Part shown: positions 33,664 to 42,331 of the stretch, piece by piece
How the letters are laid out: the number at the start of each line of letters is the position of its first letter
Numbering within the stretch: position 1 is the first letter of the stretch
DNA from: Paenibacillus rhizovicinus
GTDB lineage: Bacteria; Bacillota; Bacilli; Paenibacillales; Paenibacillaceae
Direction of reading: 5' to 3'
NCBI RefSeq assembly: GCF_010365285.1
Contig: NZ_CP048286.1
Coordinates: 2,313,001 to 2,377,000, forward strand
Length of the DNA: 64,000 bases
Notes under the pieces: generated by a model
Database searches by the model: none
What the model was told of the DNA's origin: nothing
What the model saw: only the letters and a program-made list of their open reading frames with translations
Translations under genes and position numbers: made by a program

Positions 33664-34536
33664 GTGAGAAAATCGATTCTGATTCCCGTCGTCGTTCTCG
33701 GCATCTCGATCGGTGCCGCCATCATATGGACTCAAACCACGTTCTTGCAGGACGCATTCAACCTTTCCGAGGCCGCGGGTACCGACAGCCCTGCGGTAAC
33801 CGGCAAGCCGAAGCCGACCGGCGGAAGCACGGCCCCGTCCTCGCAGACGGATGGGGACAGCAAACCGACGTCGTCGGCCTCGACCAAGTCGGAGTTCCAG
33901 CAATTCATGTACGACAATGCCGCGTCCCGCACGACGCTGCAGAAAGGCGGCATTACCTACGTCACCAATCCGACGAGTCCGCTGGTCCTGGTCAACAAGA
34001 AACGCGAGCTCGATTCCGGTTACGTGCCCAATGATCTCGTCAAAGCGCCCGTCGAATTCTCCTTCTCGGGCGACAGCCCGAAGCAGCAAATGCGCAAGGT
34101 TGCGGCCGATGCGCTCGGCAAGCTGTTCGCCGGAGCGAAGCAGGACGGCATCGAGCTGAAGGCCGTATCCGGCTACCGTTCCTATCCATCGCAGCAATCG
34201 ATCTTTAATGCGTACGCGAAGTCGCACGGCGAGGAAGAAGCGAACACGTTCAGCGCCCATCCCGGCCAAAGCGAGCACCAAACCGGTCTGGCGATGGACG
34301 TCTCCAGCGCGAGCGTCCACTACGGCCTCGAACAGAGCTACGGCGCCACCAAGGAAGGCAAGTGGCTGGAAGCGCACGCCGCGGATTACGGCTTCATCAT
34401 CCGTTACGAGAAGGAACACGAAGACGAGACCGGCTACATGTACGAGCCGTGGCATGTCCGTTACGTCGGCGTCACCGTCGCCAAGGACATCAAGAAGCTC
34501 GGCCTGACGCTGGAAGCGTATTTGGCCCGTTTCTAA
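33664..34536 (+). CDS. M15 family D-Ala-D-Ala carboxypeptidase (VanY type)
   Basis: 290 residues. An N-terminal membrane anchor (IPVVVLGISIGAAIIW) is followed by a Ser/Thr/Pro linker and the M15B peptidase domain. Zn ligands are H205 and D212 in SEHQTGLAMD and H264 in EPWHVRY, with catalytic E261; the Arg-rich YRSYPSQQ block is at 171-178. It should trim peptidoglycan stem peptides outside the membrane. GTG 33664 follows AGGAGG. Not linked to other van genes, so ordinary wall maintenance is more likely than glycopeptide resistance. Confidence 0.9.
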   Translation: MRKSILIPVVVLGISIGAAIIWTQTTFLQDAFNLSEAAGTDSPAVTGKPKPTGGSTAPSSQTDGDSKPTSSASTKSEFQQFMYDNAASRTTLQKGGITYVTNPTSPLVLVNKKRELDSGYVPNDLVKAPVEFSFSGDSPKQQMRKVAADALGKLFAGAKQDGIELKAVSGYRSYPSQQSIFNAYAKSHGEEEANTFSAHPGQSEHQTGLAMDVSSASVHYGLEQSYGATKEGKWLEAHAADYGFIIRYEKEHEDETGYMYEPWHVRYVGVTVAKDIKKLGLTLEAYLARF

Positions 34537-34597
34537 AAGCCACATCGCATATGAGTGAACTACCGGTCACGAACGTATAACGACTAATGACTATTGG

Positions 34598-34639
34598 CTA
34601 TCTACTACTAACTATCTACTACTAACTATCTACTACTGA
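34598..34639 (+). repeat. 14-bp tandem repeat, three copies
   Basis: CTATCTACTACTAA is repeated three times (last copy ends in GA) in the short gap between two convergent genes. Confidence 0.9.
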
Positions 34640-34657
34640 CCGACTGCCGAATGCGCA

Positions 34658-34703
34658 AAGGGGCTGTCCGCATGTCATCCATGATGACTTCGGACAGCCC
34701 CTT
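34658..34703. terminator. Bidirectional terminator
   Basis: AAGGGGCTGTCCG (34658-34670) and CGGACAGCCCCTT (34691-34703) form a perfect 13-bp stem; the loop contains GTCATCC/GATGAC, which can pair too. Confidence 0.85.
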
Positions 34704-34774
34704 CTTCGTTCGGCAAGCAGCTAGTATCACTCCCAGCAGCCGTTCGGCACGGCATACGGCATGGCGTTTAACGT

Positions 34775-35692
34775 TTACAGCACGAATGCCATTAAATCGC
34801 GGCCCATCGTGATCCGGCCTTGGTAAATATCGCGCATCCCCCTCGTGTACTCCGCTTCCGCTTCTTCCGTCGGATAAGGAGCCGGGATATGGTGCGTTAA
34901 CACCAGATGGGGAACGCCGGCCTGTTTGGCCAGCTCGGCGACCTCCAAGGTCGTCGAATGATACTTGGCCGGGTTGGACAACGATTGCGCCTGCTCCGGA
35001 AACTCCTCGATCAGCGCGTCCAGCCACCTTTTATTGTAGGACTCGTGGATGAGCAGATCCGCGCCCTTGCTGTACGTGATCATATTCGCTACCGGGATCG
35101 TGTCGCCGGAGACGACGACCGATTTGCCGTTGTATTCGACTTTGTATGCAAGCGCCGGATACACCGGCCTGTGATCGACCTCGAATGCCGTAATCCGAAT
35201 CCCGTCCTGATCGTACACGACGCCTTCGTTGCGCTCGAAGTAGTTGATCTTCGCGGCTTCTTCCGCCGAAAGGTTGTAGTTCACCCGCAGGTTCGCGTCA
35301 AAATCGAACGATTCCCGCATCTTCCCGATAATGTCCCGCGTCGTCGTCGGGCCGTAGACGTTCATCGGCACGGACCGTCCTTCAAACACGCGGCCCGGGA
35401 CGACATGCGTCCGCCAGCTTGATATAAATACATCGAAGAAGCCCGAGTTATGGTCGCTGTGATGATGCGTGAACAGCACATCCGAGATCCGCTGCGGCAT
35501 GACGCCGGCTTTAATTAGTTGGTCCACGACCGCGCCGCCGCAGTCGATCAGAAACGCTTTGCTGCCGGCCAGAACGGCGACCGACGATTTGGCACGGCCC
35601 TCGAACGCCCTGGGCGTCCCGGTACCAAGCAGAATGACCGTCAGCTGTTCCTGGTAATCCGGCACGATGTTGTCTTGCCTTTGAATAAGCAT
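34775..35692 (-). CDS. MBL-fold metallo-hydrolase (arylsulfatase/RNase Z-like)
   Basis: 305 residues. The metal site HHHSDH (76-81) matches HxHxDH; GDTIPV and the final LTHH supply later ligands. LLGTGTPRAF at the start and the long middle insertion are typical of the AtsA/RNase Z-related group. The substrate is unknown. It lies 32 bp beyond the sulfonate-type binding protein gene on the same strand, so a role in the same sulfur or nitrogen pathway is possible but not shown. Confidence 0.85.
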   Translation of the reverse strand: MLIQRQDNIVPDYQEQLTVILLGTGTPRAFEGRAKSSVAVLAGSKAFLIDCGGAVVDQLIKAGVMPQRISDVLFTHHHSDHNSGFFDVFISSWRTHVVPGRVFEGRSVPMNVYGPTTTRDIIGKMRESFDFDANLRVNYNLSAEEAAKINYFERNEGVVYDQDGIRITAFEVDHRPVYPALAYKVEYNGKSVVVSGDTIPVANMITYSKGADLLIHESYNKRWLDALIEEFPEQAQSLSNPAKYHSTTLEVAELAKQAGVPHLVLTHHIPAPYPTEEAEAEYTRGMRDIYQGRITMGRDLMAFVL

Positions 35693-35724
35693 ATCCGCTG
35701 CCCCTCCGCATCTTCCATGTATGG

Positions 35725-36762
35725 TTATTTGTCCTGCTTCACTTCATCCAGCAGCGAAGAATCGATGAACTTGCTTAAATCCACCTGACCCTCGTCCTTG
35801 ATCCCCTTGATGTAGCCCGCTTCGAAGGATACGTGAGCCATTGTCTCGATGACGTCCAACTCGATGTCCTCGGTCAAATTCAGATGGTCCAGCGCCGCCT
35901 TGATCAGCTTCGCATCCATCCCTTTGCCGCTGAGTTCCTTCAGCTCCTCGCTGATCAGCCCGTAGGATTTATCCGGATTTTGCTTGATGTAGTCGATCGC
36001 TTCCTCGTTGGCCTTGATCGCCCCCTTGGCGAGATCGCGATGATTCTTCAGGAATTTATCGCTGGCCATCAGAATCGTGAGCGGATAATTGCCGTCGTTC
36101 GGCGGGATTTTGTCCCAATCGACCAGCACCTTGCCCGTTCCCTCTTCCACCATCTGCGTGCCCCACGGCTCCGGAATAAGCGTCGCGTCGACTTCCTTCT
36201 GGCGCATGGCGACAAGCGTGTCTGCCGGTGCCCGGGTAATAATCTGGACGCCGGATTTATCCGCCGTCACTTTCAGCCCTTCCTGCTGCAGCAGCAGGCG
36301 CAGGGAAATTTCGTTCGTGCTGCCCTTCGTCGGAACGGCGACCGTCTTGCCGACCAGATCCTTCACGGATTCGATGCCTGCATCCTTGCCCGCGATCAGA
36401 ACCGCGCCGCCGTTGTTGGAGCCCGCGATGACGCGGAAGTTGCTGCTTTTCAAATATTGGTTGATGGCCGGGCCCGGTCCGACGTAGCCGATATCGATCT
36501 GATTCGTCGCCATCGCCGTAGAGAAGTCGGAACCATTATCGAACGCCGTTACCTCGATCGTCGCGTTCTTGCCGAATTCATCTTGGAAATAGCCGTTCTT
36601 CAAGGCGATGAAGCCGGGAGCATGCGTGACGTTCTTCAAAATCCCGATCTTAACGGTCACCTGCGCATCGGAGGAAGCCGCTTTGCTGTCGTTGGAGCCG
36701 CAAGCGGACAGCATCCCCGTTAAACCGAGCCATACGCTGAGCAAAATGATTGCTTTTCTCAT
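35725..36762 (-). CDS. ABC transporter substrate-binding lipoprotein (SsuA/NrtA-like)
   Basis: 345 residues. The signal peptide ends in LSAC (Cys21). The mature protein starts VKIGILKNVTHAPGFIALKNGYF and has the family blocks AMATNQIDIGYVGPGPAI and EPWGTQMV. This group binds aliphatic sulfonates, taurine, nitrate or thiamine precursors. The start ATG overlaps the stop of a 34-codon ORF (ATGA). It is the last gene of the Crp-led importer operon. Confidence 0.9.
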   Translation of the reverse strand: MRKAIILLSVWLGLTGMLSACGSNDSKAASSDAQVTVKIGILKNVTHAPGFIALKNGYFQDEFGKNATIEVTAFDNGSDFSTAMATNQIDIGYVGPGPAINQYLKSSNFRVIAGSNNGGAVLIAGKDAGIESVKDLVGKTVAVPTKGSTNEISLRLLLQQEGLKVTADKSGVQIITRAPADTLVAMRQKEVDATLIPEPWGTQMVEEGTGKVLVDWDKIPPNDGNYPLTILMASDKFLKNHRDLAKGAIKANEEAIDYIKQNPDKSYGLISEELKELSGKGMDAKLIKAALDHLNLTEDIELDVIETMAHVSFEAGYIKGIKDEGQVDLSKFIDSSLLDEVKQDK

Positions 36763-36863
36763 TTGTCATCCCCCATCTCATCGTATAAGGAGAACGCCGC
36801 TGCGCGTGCGGATCGTTGTTCCGATCGCTCGCTCCGTTTTGTCCTTCTCTCTTTGTTTGCCAT
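36759..36863 (-). CDS. Small basic ORF coupled between permease and binding-protein genes, 34 aa
   Basis: ATG overlaps the permease stop (TAATG), and the TGA stop overlaps the binding-protein ATG (ATGA). The product is very basic at first (MANKERRTKRSERSEQRSAR) and acidic at the end (DEMGDDK). There is only a weak ribosome site (GGCGAAG). It may act only as a coupling device that carries ribosomes across the 100-bp gap, or encode a real small protein. Confidence 0.45.
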   Translation of the reverse strand: MANKERRTKRSERSEQRSARAAAFSLYDEMGDDK

Positions 36864-37627
36864 TACTTCTTCGCCGCCTGCAATCCGAAGCGGACCATAA
36901 TGCCGTCCTCCAGCCGTTTGAAACAGAAATAATCGGATATCGTGCCGATGACCGCGATGATGATGACGACGCACAGGATCGTCGCGGTATCGCCGATGTC
37001 CCGGCTGTCCTGCAGCGTCTGGCCGAGGCCCAGCCCCCTTCCGATCAGCTCGCCCGCCGTCAAGGCGCGCCATGCGAATGCCCATGCTACCCGAACGCCG
37101 GTGATCAAGTGCGGGAACGCGGCCGGCACGAGCACTTGATAGAAGAGCTTGAACCCGTTGATCGTCCCCATCATTTGCGCGGCCCGGATATGGATCTTCG
37201 AAATTTGCATGATGCCGGTCCGGCTGGCCATGGACATCGTCCACGTCGCTCCGATCGTCGTGATGAAGATGACGGACGTATCGTTCAATCCGAACCAAAT
37301 GATGGCGAAGGGCAGCCAAGCGATGCTCGGCACCGTCTGCAGCGCAACGACCAGGAAGCCGAAGGTTTCATCGAAGTAGCGGTAACGCGCGAACAGGAAG
37401 CCGAGTCCCGTTCCGAGCACGATCGATATCGCGAACGATACGAGCAGCCTGCGCATGCTCGCGGTGATCGATCCGAGCAAATGCCCTTCCGCGAATCCGT
37501 CATAGAACGCCTGCAGCGTCTGCAGCGGAGAAGGGAATTTCCAGCCCCAGCCGAAGATTCTATATCCCAATTCCCAGATTACGATCAGGAAGATCAGGAA
37601 CAGCGTTCTTCGCAATACGATAGTCAT
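36863..37627 (-). CDS. ABC transporter permease (SsuC/TauC type)
   Basis: 254 residues with six membrane segments and the EAA-loop landmarks AAQMMGTINGFKLFYQVLVPAAFPHLITGV (A, G, P). GLGLGQTLQDSRDI and the YFCFKRLEDGIMVRFG end are typical of sulfonate/taurine permeases. Its start lies inside the end of the ATPase gene (68-bp overlap), so translation is coupled. Confidence 0.9.
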   Translation of the reverse strand: MTIVLRRTLFLIFLIVIWELGYRIFGWGWKFPSPLQTLQAFYDGFAEGHLLGSITASMRRLLVSFAISIVLGTGLGFLFARYRYFDETFGFLVVALQTVPSIAWLPFAIIWFGLNDTSVIFITTIGATWTMSMASRTGIMQISKIHIRAAQMMGTINGFKLFYQVLVPAAFPHLITGVRVAWAFAWRALTAGELIGRGLGLGQTLQDSRDIGDTATILCVVIIIAVIGTISDYFCFKRLEDGIMVRFGLQAAKK

Positions 37628-38399
37628 GGCCTATCTCCTCTCTGACGACCTTCTCCAGCTCCTCCGAGAGCGTCTCCATGATACGATTCTCGTAATGATG
37701 GATCATCGCGTCCCCCGCATGATGCGGTCTGGCCGCTTGAATGACGAACTCCTGCTTGATTCTGCCCGGTTGCGTCGACATGACCAGCACGCGATCGGAT
37801 AGAATAACCGCCTCTCGAATATTGTGGGTGATGAACAGCACGGTCTTCCGCGTCCGCAGCCAGATGTCTTCCAAATCCTTTTGCAAAATATACCGGGTCT
37901 GTTCGTCCAGCGCCGCGAACGGTTCATCCATCAGCAGAATGTCCGGCTCCATGACGAGCGCCCGCGCAATGGCTACCCGTTGTTTCATGCCTCCGGAGAG
38001 CTCGTGCGGATAACGGTCGACGAATTTGCTTAAGTGTACCGACTTGATTTGCTCGAGTGCCCGTTCATGCCGTTCTTTCTTCGGAATGCCCTGCTGCTTC
38101 AAGCCGAAAGCAACATTGTCCAGCACATTCAGCCATGGAAACAAGCCATGCTCCTGAAACACGACGACCTTCCCCGCGCCGGGGCCTTTAACCGGCTCTC
38201 CGTTCACTCGGATCTCCCCGTCATAGGCCGTTTCAAAACCGGCGACCAGGTTCAAGAGGGTCGACTTGCCGCATCCGGAAGGACCGAGCAGCGATACGAA
38301 TTCCCCCTTGTTGATCGTGAAAGAAACCAGGTCCAGCGCTTGGTACGCCGTTTTTTTCGTCTGGGCGAAAGCTTTGCTGACTTGCTTGACTTCGATCAT
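37560..38399 (-). CDS. ABC transporter ATP-binding protein (SsuB/TauB type)
   Basis: 279 residues. Walker A GPSGCGKS (39-46), Q-loop FQEHGLFPW, signature LSGGMKQ (134-140) and Walker B ILLMDEP (154-160) are intact. The FQEHGLFPWL block is typical of the sulfonate/nitrate/taurine group. The C-terminal end extends over the permease start, a longer overlap than usual. Confidence 0.93.
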   Translation of the reverse strand: MIEVKQVSKAFAQTKKTAYQALDLVSFTINKGEFVSLLGPSGCGKSTLLNLVAGFETAYDGEIRVNGEPVKGPGAGKVVVFQEHGLFPWLNVLDNVAFGLKQQGIPKKERHERALEQIKSVHLSKFVDRYPHELSGGMKQRVAIARALVMEPDILLMDEPFAALDEQTRYILQKDLEDIWLRTRKTVLFITHNIREAVILSDRVLVMSTQPGRIKQEFVIQAARPHHAGDAMIHHYENRIMETLSEELEKVVREEIGHDYRIAKNAVPDLPDRNLGIGI

Positions 38400-38429
38400 G
38401 GCGATTCCCCCTTCTAGCTGCGAACACGG

Positions 38430-39125
38430 TCATAGGACCGAGAAGAAACGACTTGGATGATGAATAACGATTTGCTTCTTCGTATACGTGATGAGTGCTT
38501 TCTCCCGCCACTTGTTCAGGATTTCGGTGACGGTCTGCCGGCTGCAGCCGATCACATAGGAAATTTCCTCGTGGCTGAGCTGAAGCTGCACTTCGATCTG
38601 GTCGTTCTGTTCCCTGCCCATCTGCATCAGAAACCAGGCTAACCGCCAAGCCACCGGACGGCTGATCAGCGTTTCGACCATATTCTGCGTTTGCAGCAGC
38701 CTGCGCGCGGTGATGACAGCAAGCGCATAAGAGAAGGCGGAGTTGCTCCTGGCCAATTCCTGAAAAAGGCGCGCGTCCAGCGTAATGACCTGACTTTCCG
38801 TCAAACACTGGGCATATCGCCTGCGAAGAATTCGGGTAAGCAGCTCCGCGTTGCCGAACATCTCGCCAGGATAACGCAGGAACAAGGTAATCCCCTGCCC
38901 TTCCTGGGAGGATTGAGAGATCTTGATCAGTCCGGTCTCTACGTAATGCGCGGCGGATGGCGGATCATTCTCCTGAAAAACAAACTCGTGTTTGCGATAA
39001 GTCCGCACCGTGCCATGCTCGCGGAACAAATTCGCAACGGTTTCTTTCACATCGTCCGTGTCCTGAAAATCTCCTGTCTCTTGAAAATCTTGCTGATCGC
39101 CCCGTTCACCCATGGCCTCATCCAC
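38430..39125 (-). CDS. Crp/Fnr family transcriptional regulator
   Basis: 231 residues. A cyclic-nucleotide-binding-like beta-roll (about 25-140, RKHEFVFQENDPPSAAHYVETGLIKI and ITLFLRYPGEMFG) is followed by the Crp HTH (LSHEEISYVIGCSRQTVTEILNKW). There is no Cys cluster, so it does not bind an Fe-S centre as FNR does. It precedes the ABC genes by 30 bp on the same strand and probably controls them. Confidence 0.9.
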   Translation of the reverse strand: MDEAMGERGDQQDFQETGDFQDTDDVKETVANLFREHGTVRTYRKHEFVFQENDPPSAAHYVETGLIKISQSSQEGQGITLFLRYPGEMFGNAELLTRILRRRYAQCLTESQVITLDARLFQELARSNSAFSYALAVITARRLLQTQNMVETLISRPVAWRLAWFLMQMGREQNDQIEVQLQLSHEEISYVIGCSRQTVTEILNKWREKALITYTKKQIVIHHPSRFFSVL

Positions 39126-39213
39126 CTCAACCTGTTCTGAAATCCTGTGCCAGTTTTATTCCGACTATTCTGATGCGATATAAGGATGATATCATAGTCC
39201 AGCCCATAATAAA

Positions 39214-39229
39214 TGTCGGGTATCCGACA
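39214..39229. promoter_or_regulatory. Palindrome upstream of the Crp-led operon
   Basis: TGTCGG-GTAT-CCGACA is a perfect inverted repeat 89 bp before the Crp start. It may be an operator; the GTCGGGTAT half resembles Rrf2-type sites known from sulfur genes. A second palindrome, ATGATATCAT, lies at 39187. Confidence 0.5.
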
Positions 39230-39273
39230 AACTCATTTAATTTTTTGCCGCTATGCTTAATAATGCGCACGCC

Positions 39274-39307
39274 AAAAAAGCCTGCCGCGATACTCCACGG
39301 CAAGCTT
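39274..39307 (-). terminator. Terminator of the coiled-coil protein gene
   Basis: AAGCCTGCCG and CGGCAAGCTT pair with one mismatch; TTTTTT follows on the minus strand. Confidence 0.7.
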
Positions 39308-39333
39308 ATTGCTTCTATACGTCATACAGCCGG

Positions 39334-40278
39334 TTACACCTGCTGTTGTTCGATCCAACCAATGCGCGTTGATTTCAAGCCGGCCAGCGCCGACTCCGCG
39401 ATCGTGAGCTCCGACTTCAATTTATTCACGACGGTTCTAACCTGATGGATCGCTTCCAGCGTCTGATCCTGCGCGCTTTGGATCCGTTTCTGCACGACCC
39501 AGTCCACGATCAGGCCGTCGAACCAATAATCGCCGAACTTCATGAGGCCGCTAATGTCGACGTAAATATCGATCGTACGCTCAATGTCGGCCAATTCGTC
39601 CCGGAAGTTCCGCATCAAGTGATTCGCTTCGCGGATCGCCGACTTCGCATCATCGACATGCTCGTGCTTGATGTGGGTGCTGATCATGCCTCCGCCGCCC
39701 CACAGATCCCAGTTGCCCCAGTTCTCCGCCTTCTCCAGACTCTTCGATGCCCCTTCAAGCGACATCAGTACATGCTGCCCGGCCGACAGCGCTTCGCGGA
39801 TTTCCTTGACCTGGACCGACTTGTTGGCAATTTCCGTATCCATACCCGCGAGCTCATTGGCGCTGGCAGACGAATTTCGGAGCTCTTCTTCTCTCTCGCG
39901 CAGCAGCCGCTCATACTCCCATTCCGCATTGCCGCAAGCGGCAAGCTCATCGCCGAGGCTGATGATTTCGGCCTTCATTCGCTCTTCGGCTTCCTTCGCC
40001 TCCTGCAGCTTCAGCGCGGCGGCCAGCGCCTGCTGCCGTTCCATCTCCAGCTGTTCCTCCTTGCTGCGAAGCAGCGTGTGAAACAAGTTGGTCAGCGACA
40101 TGCGGGTTAGTTTATCGACGTCAGCCTGCTCCGCCTCCAGCTCTACCTCCAGCTTGATAATAAGCCGTTCATTCTCGTTGATCCGGCTGCGCAATTGCTG
40201 CTGCCTCCGCTGCGCCTTCTCCATTCTGTATTTACGTTCCTTCGCTTCCGCCAAGCGGTCGAGAGAAGTATCCGCCAT
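39334..40278 (-). CDS. Long coiled-coil protein, 314 aa, function unknown
   Basis: Residues 1-145 and 285-314 are strong coiled-coil (heptads rich in E, L, R and Q). The middle part, WGNWDLWGGGGMISTHIKHEHVDDAKSAIREANHLMRNFRDELAD and FGDYWFDGLIVDWVVQKRIQSA, looks folded and has a Trp/Gly-rich turn (given as landmarks). There is no signal peptide or membrane helix. Related proteins are found beside many Firmicute genes without an assigned role. Monocistronic. Confidence 0.7.
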   Translation of the reverse strand: MADTSLDRLAEAKERKYRMEKAQRRQQQLRSRINENERLIIKLEVELEAEQADVDKLTRMSLTNLFHTLLRSKEEQLEMERQQALAAALKLQEAKEAEERMKAEIISLGDELAACGNAEWEYERLLREREEELRNSSASANELAGMDTEIANKSVQVKEIREALSAGQHVLMSLEGASKSLEKAENWGNWDLWGGGGMISTHIKHEHVDDAKSAIREANHLMRNFRDELADIERTIDIYVDISGLMKFGDYWFDGLIVDWVVQKRIQSAQDQTLEAIHQVRTVVNKLKSELTIAESALAGLKSTRIGWIEQQQV

Positions 40279-40426
40279 CGTGCATCGCTTCCTTCCAAGG
40301 ATTAAGTTATCTGTTCATACGCAATGGAAGCGATAAGGATGCGGCCAACGACCACAAAAAGACCGATCTTCCAGAATCGACCTGGAAAATCGGTCTGCCT
40401 GCGGCTTATGGCGCATCGCTTAAGTC

Positions 40427-41338
40427 TTACAGCTTGCGGAACAAGTCCCTGAACACGCTGTCCCGGTGGATATGGTCCACGTAGCGGATGAAGTGGCGCG
40501 AATTGTCGAAGCTCCAGCGGCAATCCTCCGACAGCACGGGGCTGTGCACGAGCGAGCTCGACAGCCAGTTCTCGTTATTCAAATACGCGATCGTCGAGAT
40601 GTCCCAAATGACGCGGGAATACGCGTAATGGTCGCTGCTGCAGTCGCGGAACGTCTCGTACAAATATTGGCCGACTGCACCTTTCTCCTTGATGTGCGTC
40701 TCGACCTCCGACAGCGTCGTGAGCAGATGCGAGGTCACGCCCATGACCGGAATGAGCACGAGCGGCACGCCGCTGTTCAGGATGATGCGCGAAGCATGCA
40801 CGTCCTGGCTCAGGTTGAACTCCCGCGTATCCCGCCAATGCAGGGCATGTCCGCCCAGCCAAACGACGACGATCCGCTCAATGATGCGGGGCTCCATCAG
40901 AATCGCGGACGCGACGTTCGTGATTGCGCCGATCGCCACGACGTATAGCGGATCGTCCTCGGACGAGGCCATCGCCCGCTCCACGAGATTCCGGGCAGCG
41001 GCGCTTTCGACCGGCGTTTCCGCTCCTGGCAGATAACCTTCCGATCCGCGGTAGACCGGAATGCCATCCATTTCCGGAATGAGGGAAGAGATTTTGAGCA
41101 ACTCGTCGTAGCTCTTCTCCATGCCGTCCTTCGGCCCTGTCGAAAGCTCATTAAAGAACGGTGCCGCATAGAAGGCTTCGATCGTCATGTTCTCAGGGGA
41201 CTTCAACGCGTAAATGACAGCGAATTGATCGTCGATTTCGTTGTACGTATCGGTGTCCAGCACCATCCGGACCTTACGCTTAGGGTGGGCAAGCCGCTGT
41301 ACCATTTGCTGCTCTGAAATGACCGGGAAGTTCACCAT
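40427..41338 (-). CDS. Inosine-uridine preferring nucleoside hydrolase family protein
   Basis: 303 residues from ATG 41338, which follows AAGGA. The Ca2+-binding motif DTDTYNEIDD (28-37) matches DxDxxxxxDD. The middle block VVWLGGHALHWRDTREFNLSQDVHASR and WDISTIAYL near the end complete the active site. The family hydrolyses N-ribosides. It diverges from an AraC regulator gene, which suggests induction by a nucleoside or sugar. Confidence 0.88.
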   Translation of the reverse strand: MVNFPVISEQQMVQRLAHPKRKVRMVLDTDTYNEIDDQFAVIYALKSPENMTIEAFYAAPFFNELSTGPKDGMEKSYDELLKISSLIPEMDGIPVYRGSEGYLPGAETPVESAAARNLVERAMASSEDDPLYVVAIGAITNVASAILMEPRIIERIVVVWLGGHALHWRDTREFNLSQDVHASRIILNSGVPLVLIPVMGVTSHLLTTLSEVETHIKEKGAVGQYLYETFRDCSSDHYAYSRVIWDISTIAYLNNENWLSSSLVHSPVLSEDCRWSFDNSRHFIRYVDHIHRDSVFRDLFRKL

Positions 41339-41398
41339 GGTTGATCCATCCTTTATAAGTTTGATATGGGAAGCCAGCACAAACTCCGCTTGTTTAGC

Positions 41399-41425
41399 GG
41401 CTATAAATCTTTTATGATTTGGTTA
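41399..41425. promoter_or_regulatory. Direct repeat 1, probable AraC operator
   Basis: GGCTATAAATCTTTTATGAT followed by TTGGTTA. It matches the second copy at 41499 in nearly every position and lies in the divergent gap between the nucleoside hydrolase and AraC genes. Confidence 0.55.
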
Positions 41426-41498
41426 TTCGAACAATGGCATTACCCTGATGTTCATGCTCATTTTACAATGGATACTTCGATAGGTTGTATAACGATAT

Positions 41499-41524
41499 GG
41501 CTATAAGTTTATATGATTTGGCTA
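41499..41524. promoter_or_regulatory. Direct repeat 2, probable AraC operator
   Basis: GGCTATAAGTTTATATGATT followed by TGGCTA, exactly 100 bp from the first copy. This one lies just upstream of the AraC ribosome site. Confidence 0.55.
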
Positions 41525-41551
41525 GGATGATCAGCGGGGAGGAGAAGGCAG

Positions 41552-42331
41552 ATGCACGCGCAGATGGAATTTCTATTTCAAACGGTCCGGCTCGCGGATT
41601 CTTATATGCCGATGCATGGGCACACGTGCTACGAGCTGGTTTACTATAACGAGGGAACGGGCACGACCTGCCTCCTCGACGAGGCGCATGCGTACAAGCC
41701 TGGCGCGTATGCCATCATTGCCGCAGGCACCCTGCATGACGAGCGGAGGACGGAGGATACGGACGTGACATGCGCCGGCTTCCGTTTGACGGGCAAAGAA
41801 ACGCAGCTTCAAGAAGGGCTGTTCGAGGACAGGGAGGACAAGCCTTTGCAGCAGCTCTTGCAAGCGATGCTCACCGAGATGCAGGAGCAGCGGCCGTATT
41901 ATCCTGACAAATTAAACTACCTGCTCAGCATGATCGTCATCGAGCATCAGCGGCATGCGCAAGTAAGCGCATTCAAAGAATCGGCGGACCATTTGCACTA
42001 TGCGCGGGCCTTTATCGACGAGAATTTCAACCAGAAGATTACGGTGGAGGAACTGGCGGAGATGGTGGGGTACAGCTATCATCACTTCAGGCATTTGTTC
42101 AAAACGAAATTCGGCCGTTCGCCGATCGCTTACCTGCTGAATAAACGCATTCAGCGGGCAAGCCATCTGCTGCTGCACAGTACGTTGTCCGTCACCGCCA
42201 TCGCGGAGGAATGCGGCTTCTCGAACGATGCCCAGTTCAGCACCTTGTTCAAACGGGAGCAGGGCGATCCGCCCCGCCTGTTCCGGCAGAAACGCCTCAG
42301 TCAAACACCGGCGGACCGGCTTTCACCATGA
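41552..42331 (+). CDS. AraC family transcriptional regulator
   Basis: 259 residues. A cupin-like N-terminus (MPMHGHTCYELVYY, AGTLHDERR) is followed by the AraC double HTH (KITVEELAEMVGYSYHHFRHLFKT and VTAIAEECGFSNDAQFSTLFKR). GGGGAGGAGAAGG precedes ATG 41552. Divergent from the nucleoside hydrolase, its likely target. Its last 35 bp overlap the 3' end of the convergent DUF1904 gene. Confidence 0.9.
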   Translation: MHAQMEFLFQTVRLADSYMPMHGHTCYELVYYNEGTGTTCLLDEAHAYKPGAYAIIAAGTLHDERRTEDTDVTCAGFRLTGKETQLQEGLFEDREDKPLQQLLQAMLTEMQEQRPYYPDKLNYLLSMIVIEHQRHAQVSAFKESADHLHYARAFIDENFNQKITVEELAEMVGYSYHHFRHLFKTKFGRSPIAYLLNKRIQRASHLLLHSTLSVTAIAEECGFSNDAQFSTLFKREQGDPPRLFRQKRLSQTPADRLSP

